A stretch of DNA of 64,000 bases, from the NCBI RefSeq assembly GCF_900107395.1, contig NZ_FNPW01000019.1, positions 1 through 64,000 of the forward strand. The letters run 5' to 3'. The translations under genes were made by a program, and so were the position numbers. This DNA is from Pseudomonas sp. NFIX28 (GTDB taxonomy: Bacteria > Pseudomonadota > Gammaproteobacteria > Pseudomonadales > Pseudomonadaceae). The notes under the pieces were generated by a model. It searched no databases. It was not told the origin of the DNA and saw only the letters and a program-made list of their open reading frames with translations. Numbering within the stretch: position 1 is the first letter of the stretch; each line of letters starts with the position of its first letter. Shown here in pieces: positions 26,408 through 34,137 of this stretch.

Positions 26408-27802
26408 ATGGCAAGTTTCGCCCACACCGTCGGCGCCCAGACCTACCGCTTCGACAGCCTCAAGGAAGTCATGGCCAAGGCCAGCCCGGCGCGCTCCGGG
26501 GACTTCCTGGCCGGCGTCGCCGCCCTCAACGACGGCGAGCGGGTCGCCGCGCAAATGACCCTGGCGGACATTCCGCTCAAGCATTTCCTCGATGAAGTGC
26601 TGATTCCCTACGAAACCGATGAAGTCACCCGGCTGATCATCGATACCCACGACAAGGCCGCCTTCGCCGCCGTCAGCCATCTCACGGTCGGCGGTTTTCG
26701 CGACTGGCTGCTCAGCGACGCCGCCGACGAGCAGAGCCTGCGCGCCCTGGCGCCTGGGCTGACCCCGGAAATGGCCGCTGCCGTGTCGAAGATCATGCGC
26801 GTCCAGGACTTGGTGCTGGTGGCGCAAAAGATCCGCGTGGTCACCCAGTTCCGCGGCACCCTGGGCCTGCGCGGGCGCCTGTCGACCCGCCTGCAGCCCA
26901 ACCACCCGACCGACGAACCGGCAGGCATTGCCGCGAGCATTCTCGACGGCCTGCTCTACGGCAACGGCGATGCCATGATCGGCATCAACCCGGCCACCGA
27001 CAGCATCGCCTCGATCTGCGCCCTGCTGGAAATGCTCGACGCGATCATCCAGCGCTATGAAATTCCCACCCAGTCCTGCGTGCTGACCCACGTCACCACC
27101 TCCATCGAAGCGATCAACCGTGGCGTGCCGCTGGACCTGGTGTTCCAGTCGATCGCCGGCACCGAGGCGGCCAACGCCAGTTTCGGCATCAACCTCAATG
27201 TATTGCAGGAAGGCTACGAAGCCGGCCTGAGCCTCAAGCGCGGCACCCTGGGGCAGAACCTGATGTATTTCGAGACCGGCCAGGGCAGCGCGCTGTCGGC
27301 CAACGCCCACTTCGGTATCGACCAGCAGACCTGCGAAACCCGCGCCTATGCCGTGGCCCGGCACTTCAAGCCGTTCCTGGTGAACACCGTGGTCGGCTTC
27401 ATCGGCCCGGAATACTTGTACAACGGCAAGCAGATCATCCGCGCCGGCCTGGAAGACCATTTCTGCGGCAAGCTGCTGGGCGTGCCCATGGGTTGCGACA
27501 TCTGCTACACCAACCACGCCGAAGCCGACCAGGACGACATGGACACCCTGCTGACCCTACTGGGCGTGGCCGGGATCAACTTCATCATGGGCATCCCCGG
27601 CTCCGACGACATCATGCTTAACTACCAGACCACCTCCTTCCACGACGCGCTCTACGCCCGCCAGACCCTGGGCCTGAAACCGGCGCCGGAGTTCGAGCAG
27701 TGGCTGGCGAAAACCGGCATCTTCACCCAGCCCGACGGCAAGGTGCAGTTCGGCCACAACCTGCCGCCGGCCTTCCGCCAGGCGCTGGCGCAACTGGGAT
27801 GA
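26408..27802 (+). CDS. eutB: Ethanolamine ammonia-lyase large subunit
   Basis: Catalytic subunit of the adenosylcobalamin-dependent lyase that splits ethanolamine to acetaldehyde and ammonia. Its 464 residues are close to the E. coli length. Characteristic runs include LRGRLSTRLQPNHPTD, GYEAGLSLKRG, YFETGQGSALSANAHFG and GVPMGCDICYTNHAEAD. The stop overlaps the eutC start (ATGA). No microcompartment genes are present, so this is the simple soluble pathway. Confidence 0.97.
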   Translation: MASFAHTVGAQTYRFDSLKEVMAKASPARSGDFLAGVAALNDGERVAAQMTLADIPLKHFLDEVLIPYETDEVTRLIIDTHDKAAFAAVSHLTVGGFRDWLLSDAADEQSLRALAPGLTPEMAAAVSKIMRVQDLVLVAQKIRVVTQFRGTLGLRGRLSTRLQPNHPTDEPAGIAASILDGLLYGNGDAMIGINPATDSIASICALLEMLDAIIQRYEIPTQSCVLTHVTTSIEAINRGVPLDLVFQSIAGTEAANASFGINLNVLQEGYEAGLSLKRGTLGQNLMYFETGQGSALSANAHFGIDQQTCETRAYAVARHFKPFLVNTVVGFIGPEYLYNGKQIIRAGLEDHFCGKLLGVPMGCDICYTNHAEADQDDMDTLLTLLGVAGINFIMGIPGSDDIMLNYQTTSFHDALYARQTLGLKPAPEFEQWLAKTGIFTQPDGKVQFGHNLPPAFRQALAQLG

Positions 27803-28638
27803 GTGACTTACCCATGGACAAACACCCGACCGATAACCAGAACCCCTGGCTGGAACTGCGCCGCCTGACCCCGGCGCGCATTGCCCTGGGCCGCACCGGC
27901 ACCAGCCTGCCCACCGGCGCCCAGCTGGATTTCCAGTTCGCCCACGCCCAGGCCCGCGACGCGGTGCACCTACCCTTCGACCATGCCGAACTGAGCAGCC
28001 AGCTGGCCGAACGCGGCCGCGACAGTCTGCTGCTGCACAGCGCCGCCAGCGATCGCCACAGCTACCTGCAACGCCCGGACCTGGGGCGCAAGCTCAGCGA
28101 CGAGTCGGCCCAGGCCCTGCGCGATCACGCATCCGCCAACCCGGGCGGGGTGGACTTGGCGGTGGTGGTGGCGGACGGTTTGTCGGCGCTGGCGGTGCAT
28201 CGGCATACCCTGCCGTTTCTCGCCCGTTTTGAAGAACAGACCGCGGCCGAAGGCTGGTCGCTGTCGCCGGTGATCCTGGTGGAACAGGGCCGGGTGGCGG
28301 TGGCCGACGAAATCGGCGAACTGCTCGGCGCGAAAATGACCGTGATCCTGATTGGCGAACGCCCGGGGCTCAGCTCGCCGGACAGCCTGGGGCTGTATTT
28401 CACCTACAACCCGAAGGTCGGGCTCACCGATGCCTATCGCAACTGCATCTCCAACGTGCGCCTGGAAGGCCTGAGCTACGGCATGGCCGCCCACCGCTTG
28501 CTGTACCTGATGCGCGAGGCCTGCAGGCGGCAGCTCTCGGGGGTCAACCTGAAGGACGAGGCCCAGGTAAATACCCTGGACAGCGACTCGCCCGACACCC
28601 TCAGGGGCAATTTCCTGCTGGGGCCCGCAAAGCCATGA
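27799..28638 (+). CDS. eutC: Ethanolamine ammonia-lyase small subunit
   Basis: Cobalamin-binding small subunit, 279 residues. Typical features are LTPARIALGRTG near the N-terminus, VVVADGLSALAVH, LIGERPGLSSPDSLG and TYNPKVGLTDAYRNCISNVR. The start at 27799 overlaps eutB by four bases, giving coupled translation for a 1:1 complex. It is the last gene of the operon; no clear terminator was seen. Confidence 0.96.
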   Translation: MSDLPMDKHPTDNQNPWLELRRLTPARIALGRTGTSLPTGAQLDFQFAHAQARDAVHLPFDHAELSSQLAERGRDSLLLHSAASDRHSYLQRPDLGRKLSDESAQALRDHASANPGGVDLAVVVADGLSALAVHRHTLPFLARFEEQTAAEGWSLSPVILVEQGRVAVADEIGELLGAKMTVILIGERPGLSSPDSLGLYFTYNPKVGLTDAYRNCISNVRLEGLSYGMAAHRLLYLMREACRRQLSGVNLKDEAQVNTLDSDSPDTLRGNFLLGPAKP

Positions 28639-28745
28639 GTTTTCGAGACGATTGCGCTTTTTCCACGCTTTAGGCAGCATCGAAACACGGCTGCCCGAGT
28701 AATGAACCGTTTGCCGTCGTATCCATTCGAAGTTGAGGACAACTC

Positions 28746-29204
28746 ATGCGGATTACTCAAGCGACCCTCGAACACCTGGATCTGTTGACACCGCTGTTCG
28801 TCAAATACCGCGAATTCTATGGTGCGCTACCGTTTCCGGACTCGTCCCGGGCGTTTCTGGAAAAGCGCCTGCGCCGCAAGGAATCGGTGATCTACCTGGC
28901 CCTGCCTGACGATGACGACAAGAAGCTCCTCGGTTTCTGCCAGCTTTACCCCAGCTTCTCTTCCCTGTCCCTGAAGCGCGTGTGGATCCTCAACGACATC
29001 TATGTCGCCGAAGACGCCCGCCGCCAGTTGGTGGCCGACAACCTGATCCGCACGGCGAAGAAAATGGCCAAGGACACCCATGCCGTGCGCATGCGCGTCT
29101 CCACCAGCAGCGACAACGAAGTGGCGCAGAAAACCTACGAATCCATCGGTTTTCGCGAAGATACCGAGTTCAAGAACTACATATTGCCGATCAGCGACGA
29201 ATAA
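28746..29204 (+). CDS. GNAT family N-acetyltransferase
   Basis: A 152-residue single-domain GNAT. The acetyl-CoA-binding region is represented by LNDIYVAEDARRQLVADNLIRTAKKMA, and the C-terminus has NEVAQKTYESIGFRED, the usual beta5-alpha4 motif. The acceptor is unknown. It stands alone after the eut operon; the start at 28746 follows GAGGACAACTC. Confidence 0.86.
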   Translation: MRITQATLEHLDLLTPLFVKYREFYGALPFPDSSRAFLEKRLRRKESVIYLALPDDDDKKLLGFCQLYPSFSSLSLKRVWILNDIYVAEDARRQLVADNLIRTAKKMAKDTHAVRMRVSTSSDNEVAQKTYESIGFREDTEFKNYILPISDE

Positions 29205-29362
29205 GCTTTCACCGCGACCGCTCATCCATTTTCGCTATCACCACCTTCGGCAGTTCCTGGCACAGGCACTGTCGAAGGCTGTACCGCTTTCGCCACAAGC
29301 CAGCTATCGCCGCCAAGACACTCCCCGCTACAAACTCAACGCCCATTTCACCTATCAGGTCT

Positions 29363-29368
29363 TATAAT
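29363..29368 (+). promoter_or_regulatory. Sigma70 -10 hexamer for the DedA gene
   Basis: A perfect TATAAT lies about 100 bases upstream of the DedA start. No convincing -35 hexamer is seen at 17 bases, so an activator or an extended element may be needed. Confidence 0.4.
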
Positions 29369-29470
29369 GCCGACCTTTTCGGGGCGTAAGATGAATCTGC
29401 GCCAGCTGTAAGTTTTTGCCCCAGTCATCGCACAGGCCCGCCGAGTCGGGCCGTCACCACAGGTGCTTCA

Positions 29471-30127
29471 ATGGATTTCAACCCGATCGACCTCATCCTC
29501 CATCTCGACGTTTACCTCGATATGTTGGTGACCAACTACGGGCCATGGATCTACGCCATCCTGTTCCTGGTGATTTTCTGCGAGACAGGCCTGGTGGTGA
29601 CGCCGTTCCTGCCCGGCGATTCCCTGTTGTTCATTGCCGGCGCGGTTGCCGCCGGGGGCAGCATGGACCCAGTATTGCTCGGCGGCTTGCTGATGCTGGC
29701 GGCGATCCTCGGCGACAGCACCAACTACATCATCGGGCGAACGGCCGGCGAGCGGTTGTTCAGCAATCCCTACTCGAAGATCTTCCGCCGCGACTACCTG
29801 CAAAAGACCCACGACTTCTACGACCGCCACGGCGGCAAAACCGTGACCCTGGCGCGTTTCCTGCCGATCATCCGTACCTTTGCCCCCTTCGTCGCCGGCG
29901 TGGCAAAAATGCCTTACCCGCGTTTCTTCGCCTTCAGCGTGGCCGGCACCATCCTGTGGGTCGGCGGCCTGGTGACCCTGGGCTACTTCTTCGGCAACGT
30001 GCCGTTCATCAAGAAAAACCTGTCGCTGCTGGTGGTGGGCATCATCCTGCTGTCGCTGGTGCCGATGATCATCGGCGTGGTGCGCAGCCGCCTGGGCCGC
30101 TCGGCGGCAAAGGCTGAAAGCCACTGA
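29471..30127 (+). CDS. DedA family membrane protein
   Basis: A 218-residue member of the DedA/VTT superfamily with about five helices. The conserved PFLPGDSLLFIAGA, GDSTNYIIGR and ARFLPIIRTFAPFVAGVAKM motifs, with the acidic and arginine residues needed for function in homologues, are intact. The family flips undecaprenyl phosphate or related lipids. It is followed after five bases by the MtfA-type peptidase gene, so the two form one unit. Confidence 0.92.
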   Translation: MDFNPIDLILHLDVYLDMLVTNYGPWIYAILFLVIFCETGLVVTPFLPGDSLLFIAGAVAAGGSMDPVLLGGLLMLAAILGDSTNYIIGRTAGERLFSNPYSKIFRRDYLQKTHDFYDRHGGKTVTLARFLPIIRTFAPFVAGVAKMPYPRFFAFSVAGTILWVGGLVTLGYFFGNVPFIKKNLSLLVVGIILLSLVPMIIGVVRSRLGRSAAKAESH

Positions 30128-30132
30128 TCGGT

Positions 30133-30942
30133 ATGTGGCCCCTCAGCACCTGGCGCCGCCGGCGCCGGCTGGCCAAGCACCCGGTTGCCGATGAAATGTG
30201 GCAACGGGTGCGCCAGCACCTGCCCTTTCTCGACGGCCTGAGCGATGCCGAGGACCAATGGCTGCGGGAAACCAGCGTACTGTTTCTCGACGACAAGCAC
30301 CTGAGCGCCCTGCCCGGCGTCGAGCTGCACCAGTTCGAGCGCCTGCTGTTGGCCGCCCAGGCCCAGTTGCCGCTGCTGCACCTGGGAGATCTGAACTGGT
30401 ACCAGGGTTTCCATGAAATCGTCCTCTACCCCGACGACTTCCTCAGCCCCCAACGTCATCGCGATGCCAGCGGCGTGGAGCATGAATGGGACGGTGAACA
30501 CAGCGGCGAGGCCTGGCAACAGGGCCCGGTCATCCTGGCCTGGCCCGGCGTGCTCGCCAGTGGCGGCTGGGAAGCCTACAACCTGGTGATCCATGAGCTG
30601 GCGCACAAGCTGGACATGCTCAACGGCGATGCCAACGGCCTGCCGCCGCTGCACAGCGACATGCGCATCAGCGACTGGGCGCAGGTGATGCAGGCGGCCT
30701 ACGACGACCTCAACCGCCAGCTCGACCATAACCCCGATGCCGAAACCGCCATCGACCCCTATGCCGCGGAAAACCCCGCGGAGTTCTTCGCCGTCACCAG
30801 CGAATACTTCTTCAGCGCCCCGGACCTGCTGCACGAGGCTTATCCGAAGGTCTATGAGCAATTGCAGCTGTTTTACCGGCAGAATCCCCTCGCCCGGCTC
30901 CAGCAACTGCAAGCCAGCGACCCGAACTACCAGCAGCACTGA
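30133..30942 (+). CDS. mtfA: MtfA-type zinc metallopeptidase (M90)
   Basis: A 269-residue cytosolic zinc peptidase. The metal site is H154-E-L-A-H158 with a downstream glutamate in EFFAVTSEYFF. E. coli MtfA binds the Mlc repressor and modulates the glucose PTS; pseudomonads lack that exact circuit, so the partner here is unknown. It is cotranscribed with the upstream DedA gene (five-base gap). Confidence 0.88.
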   Translation: MWPLSTWRRRRRLAKHPVADEMWQRVRQHLPFLDGLSDAEDQWLRETSVLFLDDKHLSALPGVELHQFERLLLAAQAQLPLLHLGDLNWYQGFHEIVLYPDDFLSPQRHRDASGVEHEWDGEHSGEAWQQGPVILAWPGVLASGGWEAYNLVIHELAHKLDMLNGDANGLPPLHSDMRISDWAQVMQAAYDDLNRQLDHNPDAETAIDPYAAENPAEFFAVTSEYFFSAPDLLHEAYPKVYEQLQLFYRQNPLARLQQLQASDPNYQQH

Positions 30943-31132
30943 CGCTTCCTGCAGAGGCGAGCTCGCGAAACAATCGCCGACGAAGACGCAAACCACTGAA
31001 CTAAACGCGTCATGGCGACTCTCTTTTCGCGGGCTTTCGAGCATCGACCGGCAGCTCCGGCACCGGGCTTTCGGCGGTCGCCCAAGGCTTCCACACGTCC
31101 TGCGGCACGTGGCATAGCCCGGCGAATGTGCC

Positions 31133-31138
31133 TATAAT
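31133..31138 (+). promoter_or_regulatory. Sigma70 -10 hexamer of ppa
   Basis: TATAAT 63 bases upstream of the ppa start. The leader that follows contains two exact copies of TTTTGGTCAA (31149-31158 and 31172-31181), 23 bases apart, whose role is unknown. Confidence 0.45.
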
Positions 31139-31200
31139 CGCCGCCACTTTTTGGTCAATCCGGCCAAGACATTTTGGTCAACTAACGGGGGCATCGCCCA

Positions 31201-31728
31201 ATGAGCTACAGCAAGATTCCGGCTGGCAAAGACCTGCCGAACGACATCTACGTCGCAATCGAGATCCCGGCCAACCACGCGCCGATCAAATACGAAATCG
31301 ACAAAGACAGCGACTGCCTGTTCGTTGACCGTTTCATGGCCACCCCGATGTTCTACCCGGCCAACTACGGTTACATCCCGAACACCCTGGCCGACGACGG
31401 CGACCCCCTCGACGTGCTGGTCGTGACCCCTTACCCGGTGGCTCCAGGCTCGGTTATCCGCGCCCGTCCGGTCGGCATCCTGAACATGACCGACGACGGC
31501 GGCGGCGATGCCAAAGTCATCGCTGTTCCACACGACAAGCTGTCCCAGCTGTACGTCGACGTGAAGGAATACACCGACCTGCCGCCGCTGCTGATTCAGC
31601 AGATCGAGCACTTCTTCGCGAACTACAAAGATCTCGAAAAAGGCAAGTGGGTGAAGATCGAAGGCTGGGACGGCGCCGACGCCGCCCGCGAAGCGATCAC
31701 CAAGTCGGTTGCCGCCTACAAAGGCTAA
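31201..31728 (+). CDS. ppa: Inorganic pyrophosphatase (family I)
   Basis: Hydrolyses pyrophosphate to phosphate, driving biosynthetic reactions in the cytosol. The 175-residue hexameric-type enzyme has the DDGDPLDVLV metal-binding signature and the N-terminal YVAIEIPAN. It is monocistronic, with a TATAAT upstream and a strong intrinsic terminator 14 bases past the stop. Confidence 0.97.
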   Translation: MSYSKIPAGKDLPNDIYVAIEIPANHAPIKYEIDKDSDCLFVDRFMATPMFYPANYGYIPNTLADDGDPLDVLVVTPYPVAPGSVIRARPVGILNMTDDGGGDAKVIAVPHDKLSQLYVDVKEYTDLPPLLIQQIEHFFANYKDLEKGKWVKIEGWDGADAAREAITKSVAAYKG

Positions 31729-31741
31729 GCACCCTTCAATA

Positions 31742-31769
31742 AAAAGCCCCGCTAACCCGGGGCTTTTTT
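31742..31769 (+). terminator. Rho-independent terminator of ppa
   Basis: AAAAGCCCCG stem, CTAAC-type loop, CGGGGCTT and a run of six Ts. Confidence 0.9.
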
Positions 31770-31790
31770 ATGCCCATCAAATGCCCCTCC

Positions 31791-31815
31791 CGTAGGAGCG
31801 AGGCTTGCCCGCGAT
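31791..31815. repeat. Single REP element, GTAGGAGCGAGGCTTGCCCGCGA class
   Basis: One unpaired copy of the REP core just after the ppa terminator. Confidence 0.75.
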
Positions 31816-31929
31816 AACCCTTCCAGAACAACGCCCCACTCCCAGCCCAACAACATCCCCAGATACAAAACGCCCCAGTTTTTGCCCCGTCACCGGCCCT
31901 GGCTAACGCATTGCGCTGGGAATTCTCTT

Positions 31930-32126
31930 CGAATATCAGTATGCTGCGCCCCACCTTTGCGCATCGACCTGTTCAACCGGTCAGATCCGCCCGACGCGGC
32001 AGATGATTTTCTCGCCAAGTCCCACAGCCAGCCGCAAGAGCTGGGTGTACGTTTTGCAGGCTGGTGCGGTTTACCAAAAATGAACCAAGCCAGTCCCCGA
32101 GAAGCCGGCCACAAGCCGGCTTTTTA
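31930..32126 (+). ncRNA. Candidate small RNA ending at an intrinsic terminator
   Basis: No convincing gene lies between ppa and the AT-rich island, yet a strong terminator (AAGCCGGC, CACAA loop, GCCGGCTT, T-run; 32102-32126) closes this segment. Internal inverted repeats (CCCACAGC with GCTGGG; GGTT with AACC) suggest folding. A TATGCT that could be a -10 lies near 31940, so the 5' end is approximate. A short frame starting at 32080 (MNQASPREAG) ends within the terminator and could be a dual-function peptide or chance. No known sRNA family was recognised. Confidence 0.35.
32102..32126 (+). terminator. Intrinsic terminator downstream of the candidate sRNA
   Basis: Perfect 8-bp stem AAGCCGGC/GCCGGCTT with a CACAA loop followed by TTT. 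It has no obvious protein gene in front of it. Confidence 0.8.
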
Positions 32127-32295
32127 ATGTCCTCCAGATTCCCCTCTCTCTTCAGCAAGTACATTGAGTAGTCATGCACTTGATCGCTTGCTAGATCACA
32201 GATTTAAAAGTCAAAGAATCAGTCAAAAAAAGGCCCACTAGCCAAAGACAGTGGCGTCATGCCACCATAAAAACTGTTATAGACAAGGAGTCTTT

Positions 32296-33108
32296 ATGGA
32301 TATTGCTCGCTGCACCCTCGATAACCACAACTATGACATCCCCTCCTTTGAGGCGCTTGGAGATAGGATCATCGAGCGCTACAGGAGGCGGCTAGTATGT
32401 CCAGAATGTGGAGGGCCTGGTTTCTACAGAAGAGAATCTACAAGTGGCCAAGCAGCATGCTTTGGCGCCCGCCCACATAGAGATCAATGTTCCCTCGCCG
32501 CAACAGAACCTAGACGTAGTGGTGGCCTAGGCCCCGGCCAAGATGAGCGCATAAATTTGGGAGAACGGATCGAGGTTGATTTTAACTACGGAGCAGACCC
32601 AAACGTAAATCCTGACCCCGATGAGCCCAACAACCCTCAAGGACGAGGAGGTAGATATGTGGGAAGAGGTGGAGCAAGAAACGCAGTCATTCATCGTCGA
32701 CTTAGCACTCTCTTACGCAACTTAATACATAGCGAAGACTTCCGACAATCGAATCAGCTCATAGCTTTGCCCGAGGGACAGTTTCGCGTACGAGATTTCT
32801 TCGTAGAGTTTCCCGATATAGAGGACACCAATATAGGAGAGTACCGAGGCTACTGGGGAATGATCGCCGATGCTGCACTATCGCGATTTGATCCACCTAG
32901 TCTTTGGCTCAATAGCGGTGGAAGAGATGACGTCAGCATTGTAGTTGGAGACGAACAATCAAATGAGTTCCTTGAGCGATTCCCATTTGAAGACATCGAA
33001 GAGTTCGCCGGCGCATATGCATTGATCTTTGGGGAACTACGTGAGTCTCAGAACGGAAAGAAATACTTGGCAGCAACTCAAATCGCAAAACTCACCTTAA
33101 GTTACTAG
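32296..33108 (+). CDS. Orphan protein with N-terminal zinc ribbon, function unknown
   Basis: A 270-residue protein not recognised as a named family. An N-terminal C35-x2-C38-x16-C55-x5-H61-x3-C65 cluster looks like a zinc ribbon, recalling those of CoiA-like or DNA-associated proteins. A Gly/Asn/Pro-rich linker (about 95-135) follows. The C-terminal 90 residues (WGMIADAALSRF to IAKLTLSY) have an alternating pattern with a GKKYLAATQIAKLTL end that could be an OB-fold. Codon use is AT-rich, unlike all neighbours. The start at 32296 has a good AAGGAG five bases upstream. A role in nucleic-acid handling or defence is a guess. Confidence 0.75.
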   Translation: MDIARCTLDNHNYDIPSFEALGDRIIERYRRRLVCPECGGPGFYRRESTSGQAACFGARPHRDQCSLAATEPRRSGGLGPGQDERINLGERIEVDFNYGADPNVNPDPDEPNNPQGRGGRYVGRGGARNAVIHRRLSTLLRNLIHSEDFRQSNQLIALPEGQFRVRDFFVEFPDIEDTNIGEYRGYWGMIADAALSRFDPPSLWLNSGGRDDVSIVVGDEQSNEFLERFPFEDIEEFAGAYALIFGELRESQNGKKYLAATQIAKLTLSY

Positions 33109-33115
33109 ATAGCTC

Positions 33116-33141
33116 AAAAGGAGAGCGACTGCTCTCCTTTT
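33116..33141 (+). terminator. Intrinsic terminator of the zinc-ribbon gene
   Basis: A perfect 11-bp stem (AAAAGGAGAGC / GCTCTCCTTTT) with a GACT loop, eight bases after the stop. The A and T runs would let it work in both directions. Confidence 0.9.
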
Positions 33142-33235
33142 CACTTAATAGAAACCTGTATGTTTTTGGGAAAATACATCTCGCAGCACGATGCAGCTAA
33201 TAATATGTTTCGATCAAGCTATCGCATCATACCTC

Positions 33236-33352
33236 TCAGTTCTTATATAGATAACAGTCAACCTCAAGTTCTTTACACTCACCTGAATTGAGCCAATTTT
33301 GGCGAGGGCAATCATTTCCCATGTTATCCACTCTCCATTTCTTGCCATACAA
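33236..33352 (-). CDS. Tentative 38-residue Cys-rich small frame
   Basis: A minus-strand frame in the AT-rich segment, opening at TTG 33352 or ATG 33322 (MGNDCPRQNW). It has three cysteines, tryptophans and a charged composition (NSGECKELEVDCYLYKN), which looks more protein-like than the other frames. No clear ribosome-binding site was seen. It could be a remnant of a decayed gene. Support is weak. Confidence 0.2.
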   Translation of the reverse strand: MYGKKWRVDNMGNDCPRQNWLNSGECKELEVDCYLYKN

Positions 33353-33442
33353 ATGTAAGGTTCTTCTCTTTCTATTGAGCGACTTTTCCTAGAAACTCCC
33401 AGCCGCTTGCGCCTGTGAAACCTGCTGTCTAGGCTCGGCCTG

Positions 33443-33631
33443 TCACTGCTTATTCAGTGATCGGGTTTAGCAGCTCGAAACATCACATTGGGCGCATCGA
33501 TGTCACCGGTCGGTAGACTTTTTATTCTGCCTGTCATGGTGGCTGTGCGCAGGGCATCTTCGGATGCGCCGGTTTTCCAATGTGACCGGCCTGCTAACCT
33601 GCGTACAGCTGCCACCCCATCGTTTAGCAGC
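33443..33631 (+). promoter_or_regulatory. Structured RNA leader: three-way junction with alternative pairing
   Basis: A hairpin TCACTG/CAGTGA (33443-33460) precedes a three-way junction. Helix P1 pairs 33538-33553 with 33598-33616 (16 pairs, one G-U, a 3-base bulge). P2 is GCATC-UUCG-GAUGC (33554-33567). P3 pairs GCCGGU with ACCGGC (33568-33590). The junction strand CTGCTAA (33591-33597) is exactly complementary to TTAGCAG at 33467-33473 and again at 33624-33630. It ends 37 bases before the DUF6124-like start. The fold was worked out by hand and the ligand or partner is unknown. Confidence 0.7.
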
Positions 33632-33667
33632 GACATCTGGCAGCTCCACTCACGTTGGAGATGCACC

Positions 33668-34054
33668 ATGAAAAAGCTTGTCCCCGATCCGCCCCTGCCC
33701 GGGCAATTCAGAACCCCCGAACACGACCTCGCCACCCAGCGCATCCGCCTGGCCCTGGCCGCGAACACCGCTGAAACCTCAATCCTCGACAGCCTGAAAG
33801 CCACCGTCCCGACAGCCGTGGGCCGTGACGCCCTGTTCAGCGTCCGCCCCGACGTCAGCGCCGAAGAGGCCTTGGTGCATGTGTCGCTGCTACTGGATTG
33901 CGCGGTACAGGTCAGCGACGAGATCAGCGAACGCGCCAGCGGCGTGGAGCGCGGGCTGATCTGGTCGATGATCCACTCGGTGGAGATGGCCAATGCCGTA
34001 GTGAGCGCGTTGCTCGACGCCAACCGGCCAGCCGAGGCTGGCGCGGGGCGTTAA
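33668..34054 (+). CDS. Small DUF6124-like Pseudomonas protein
   Basis: A 128-residue alpha-helical protein beginning MKKLVPDPPLPGQF, followed by a conserved-looking helical region (EEALVHVSLLLDCAVQVSDEISE and ERGLIWSMIHSVEMANAVV). It resembles the multicopy DUF6124 proteins of pseudomonads, a family without known function; that assignment is from memory. The start at 33668 has TTGGAG about nine bases upstream. The frame stays open through the structured leader back to an ATG at 33488, so a 60-residue N-terminal extension is possible but unlikely. A terminator hairpin follows the stop. Confidence 0.72.
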   Translation: MKKLVPDPPLPGQFRTPEHDLATQRIRLALAANTAETSILDSLKATVPTAVGRDALFSVRPDVSAEEALVHVSLLLDCAVQVSDEISERASGVERGLIWSMIHSVEMANAVVSALLDANRPAEAGAGR

Positions 34055-34073
34055 AAATCGGCAAACAGCGGAA

Positions 34074-34096
34074 CGGGGCGAAGCTCATTCGCCCCG
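34074..34096. terminator. Bidirectional terminator hairpin
   Basis: CGGGGCGAA, GCTCA loop, TTCGCCCCG; a perfect 9-bp stem between the DUF6124-like gene and the convergent antitoxin gene. Confidence 0.75.
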
Positions 34097-34137
34097 ATTT
34101 CCATGAATGCCCACCAGGCGCTAGGCAGGGCCATCAA

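Larger units (their letters stand above)
32130..33410. other. AT-rich horizontally acquired segment
   Basis: Base composition drops sharply here compared with both sides (many ATA, AAT, TTA and AGA codons), and it rises again near 33410. It contains one orphan gene (32296-33108), its terminator, and about 270 bases of AT-rich sequence with only a small Cys-rich frame on the minus strand. No integrase, tRNA or direct-repeat boundary was seen, so how it inserted is unclear. Confidence 0.75.

Noticed and set aside
30955..30980. Further REP-like sequences (also 11815-11845 and 24800-24825)
   Set aside because: They share only part of the REP core and are too diverged to list as elements.
31882..32127. 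81-codon frame over the candidate sRNA
   Set aside because: No ribosome-binding site, irregular composition, and its end coincides with the terminator stem. It is kept as a note under the sRNA rather than as a gene.
33443..33631. Structured leader as an integron attC site
   Set aside because: It folds as a three-way junction and lacks the paired R and L core sites with the GTTRRRY and RYYYAAC ends; no integrase is present.
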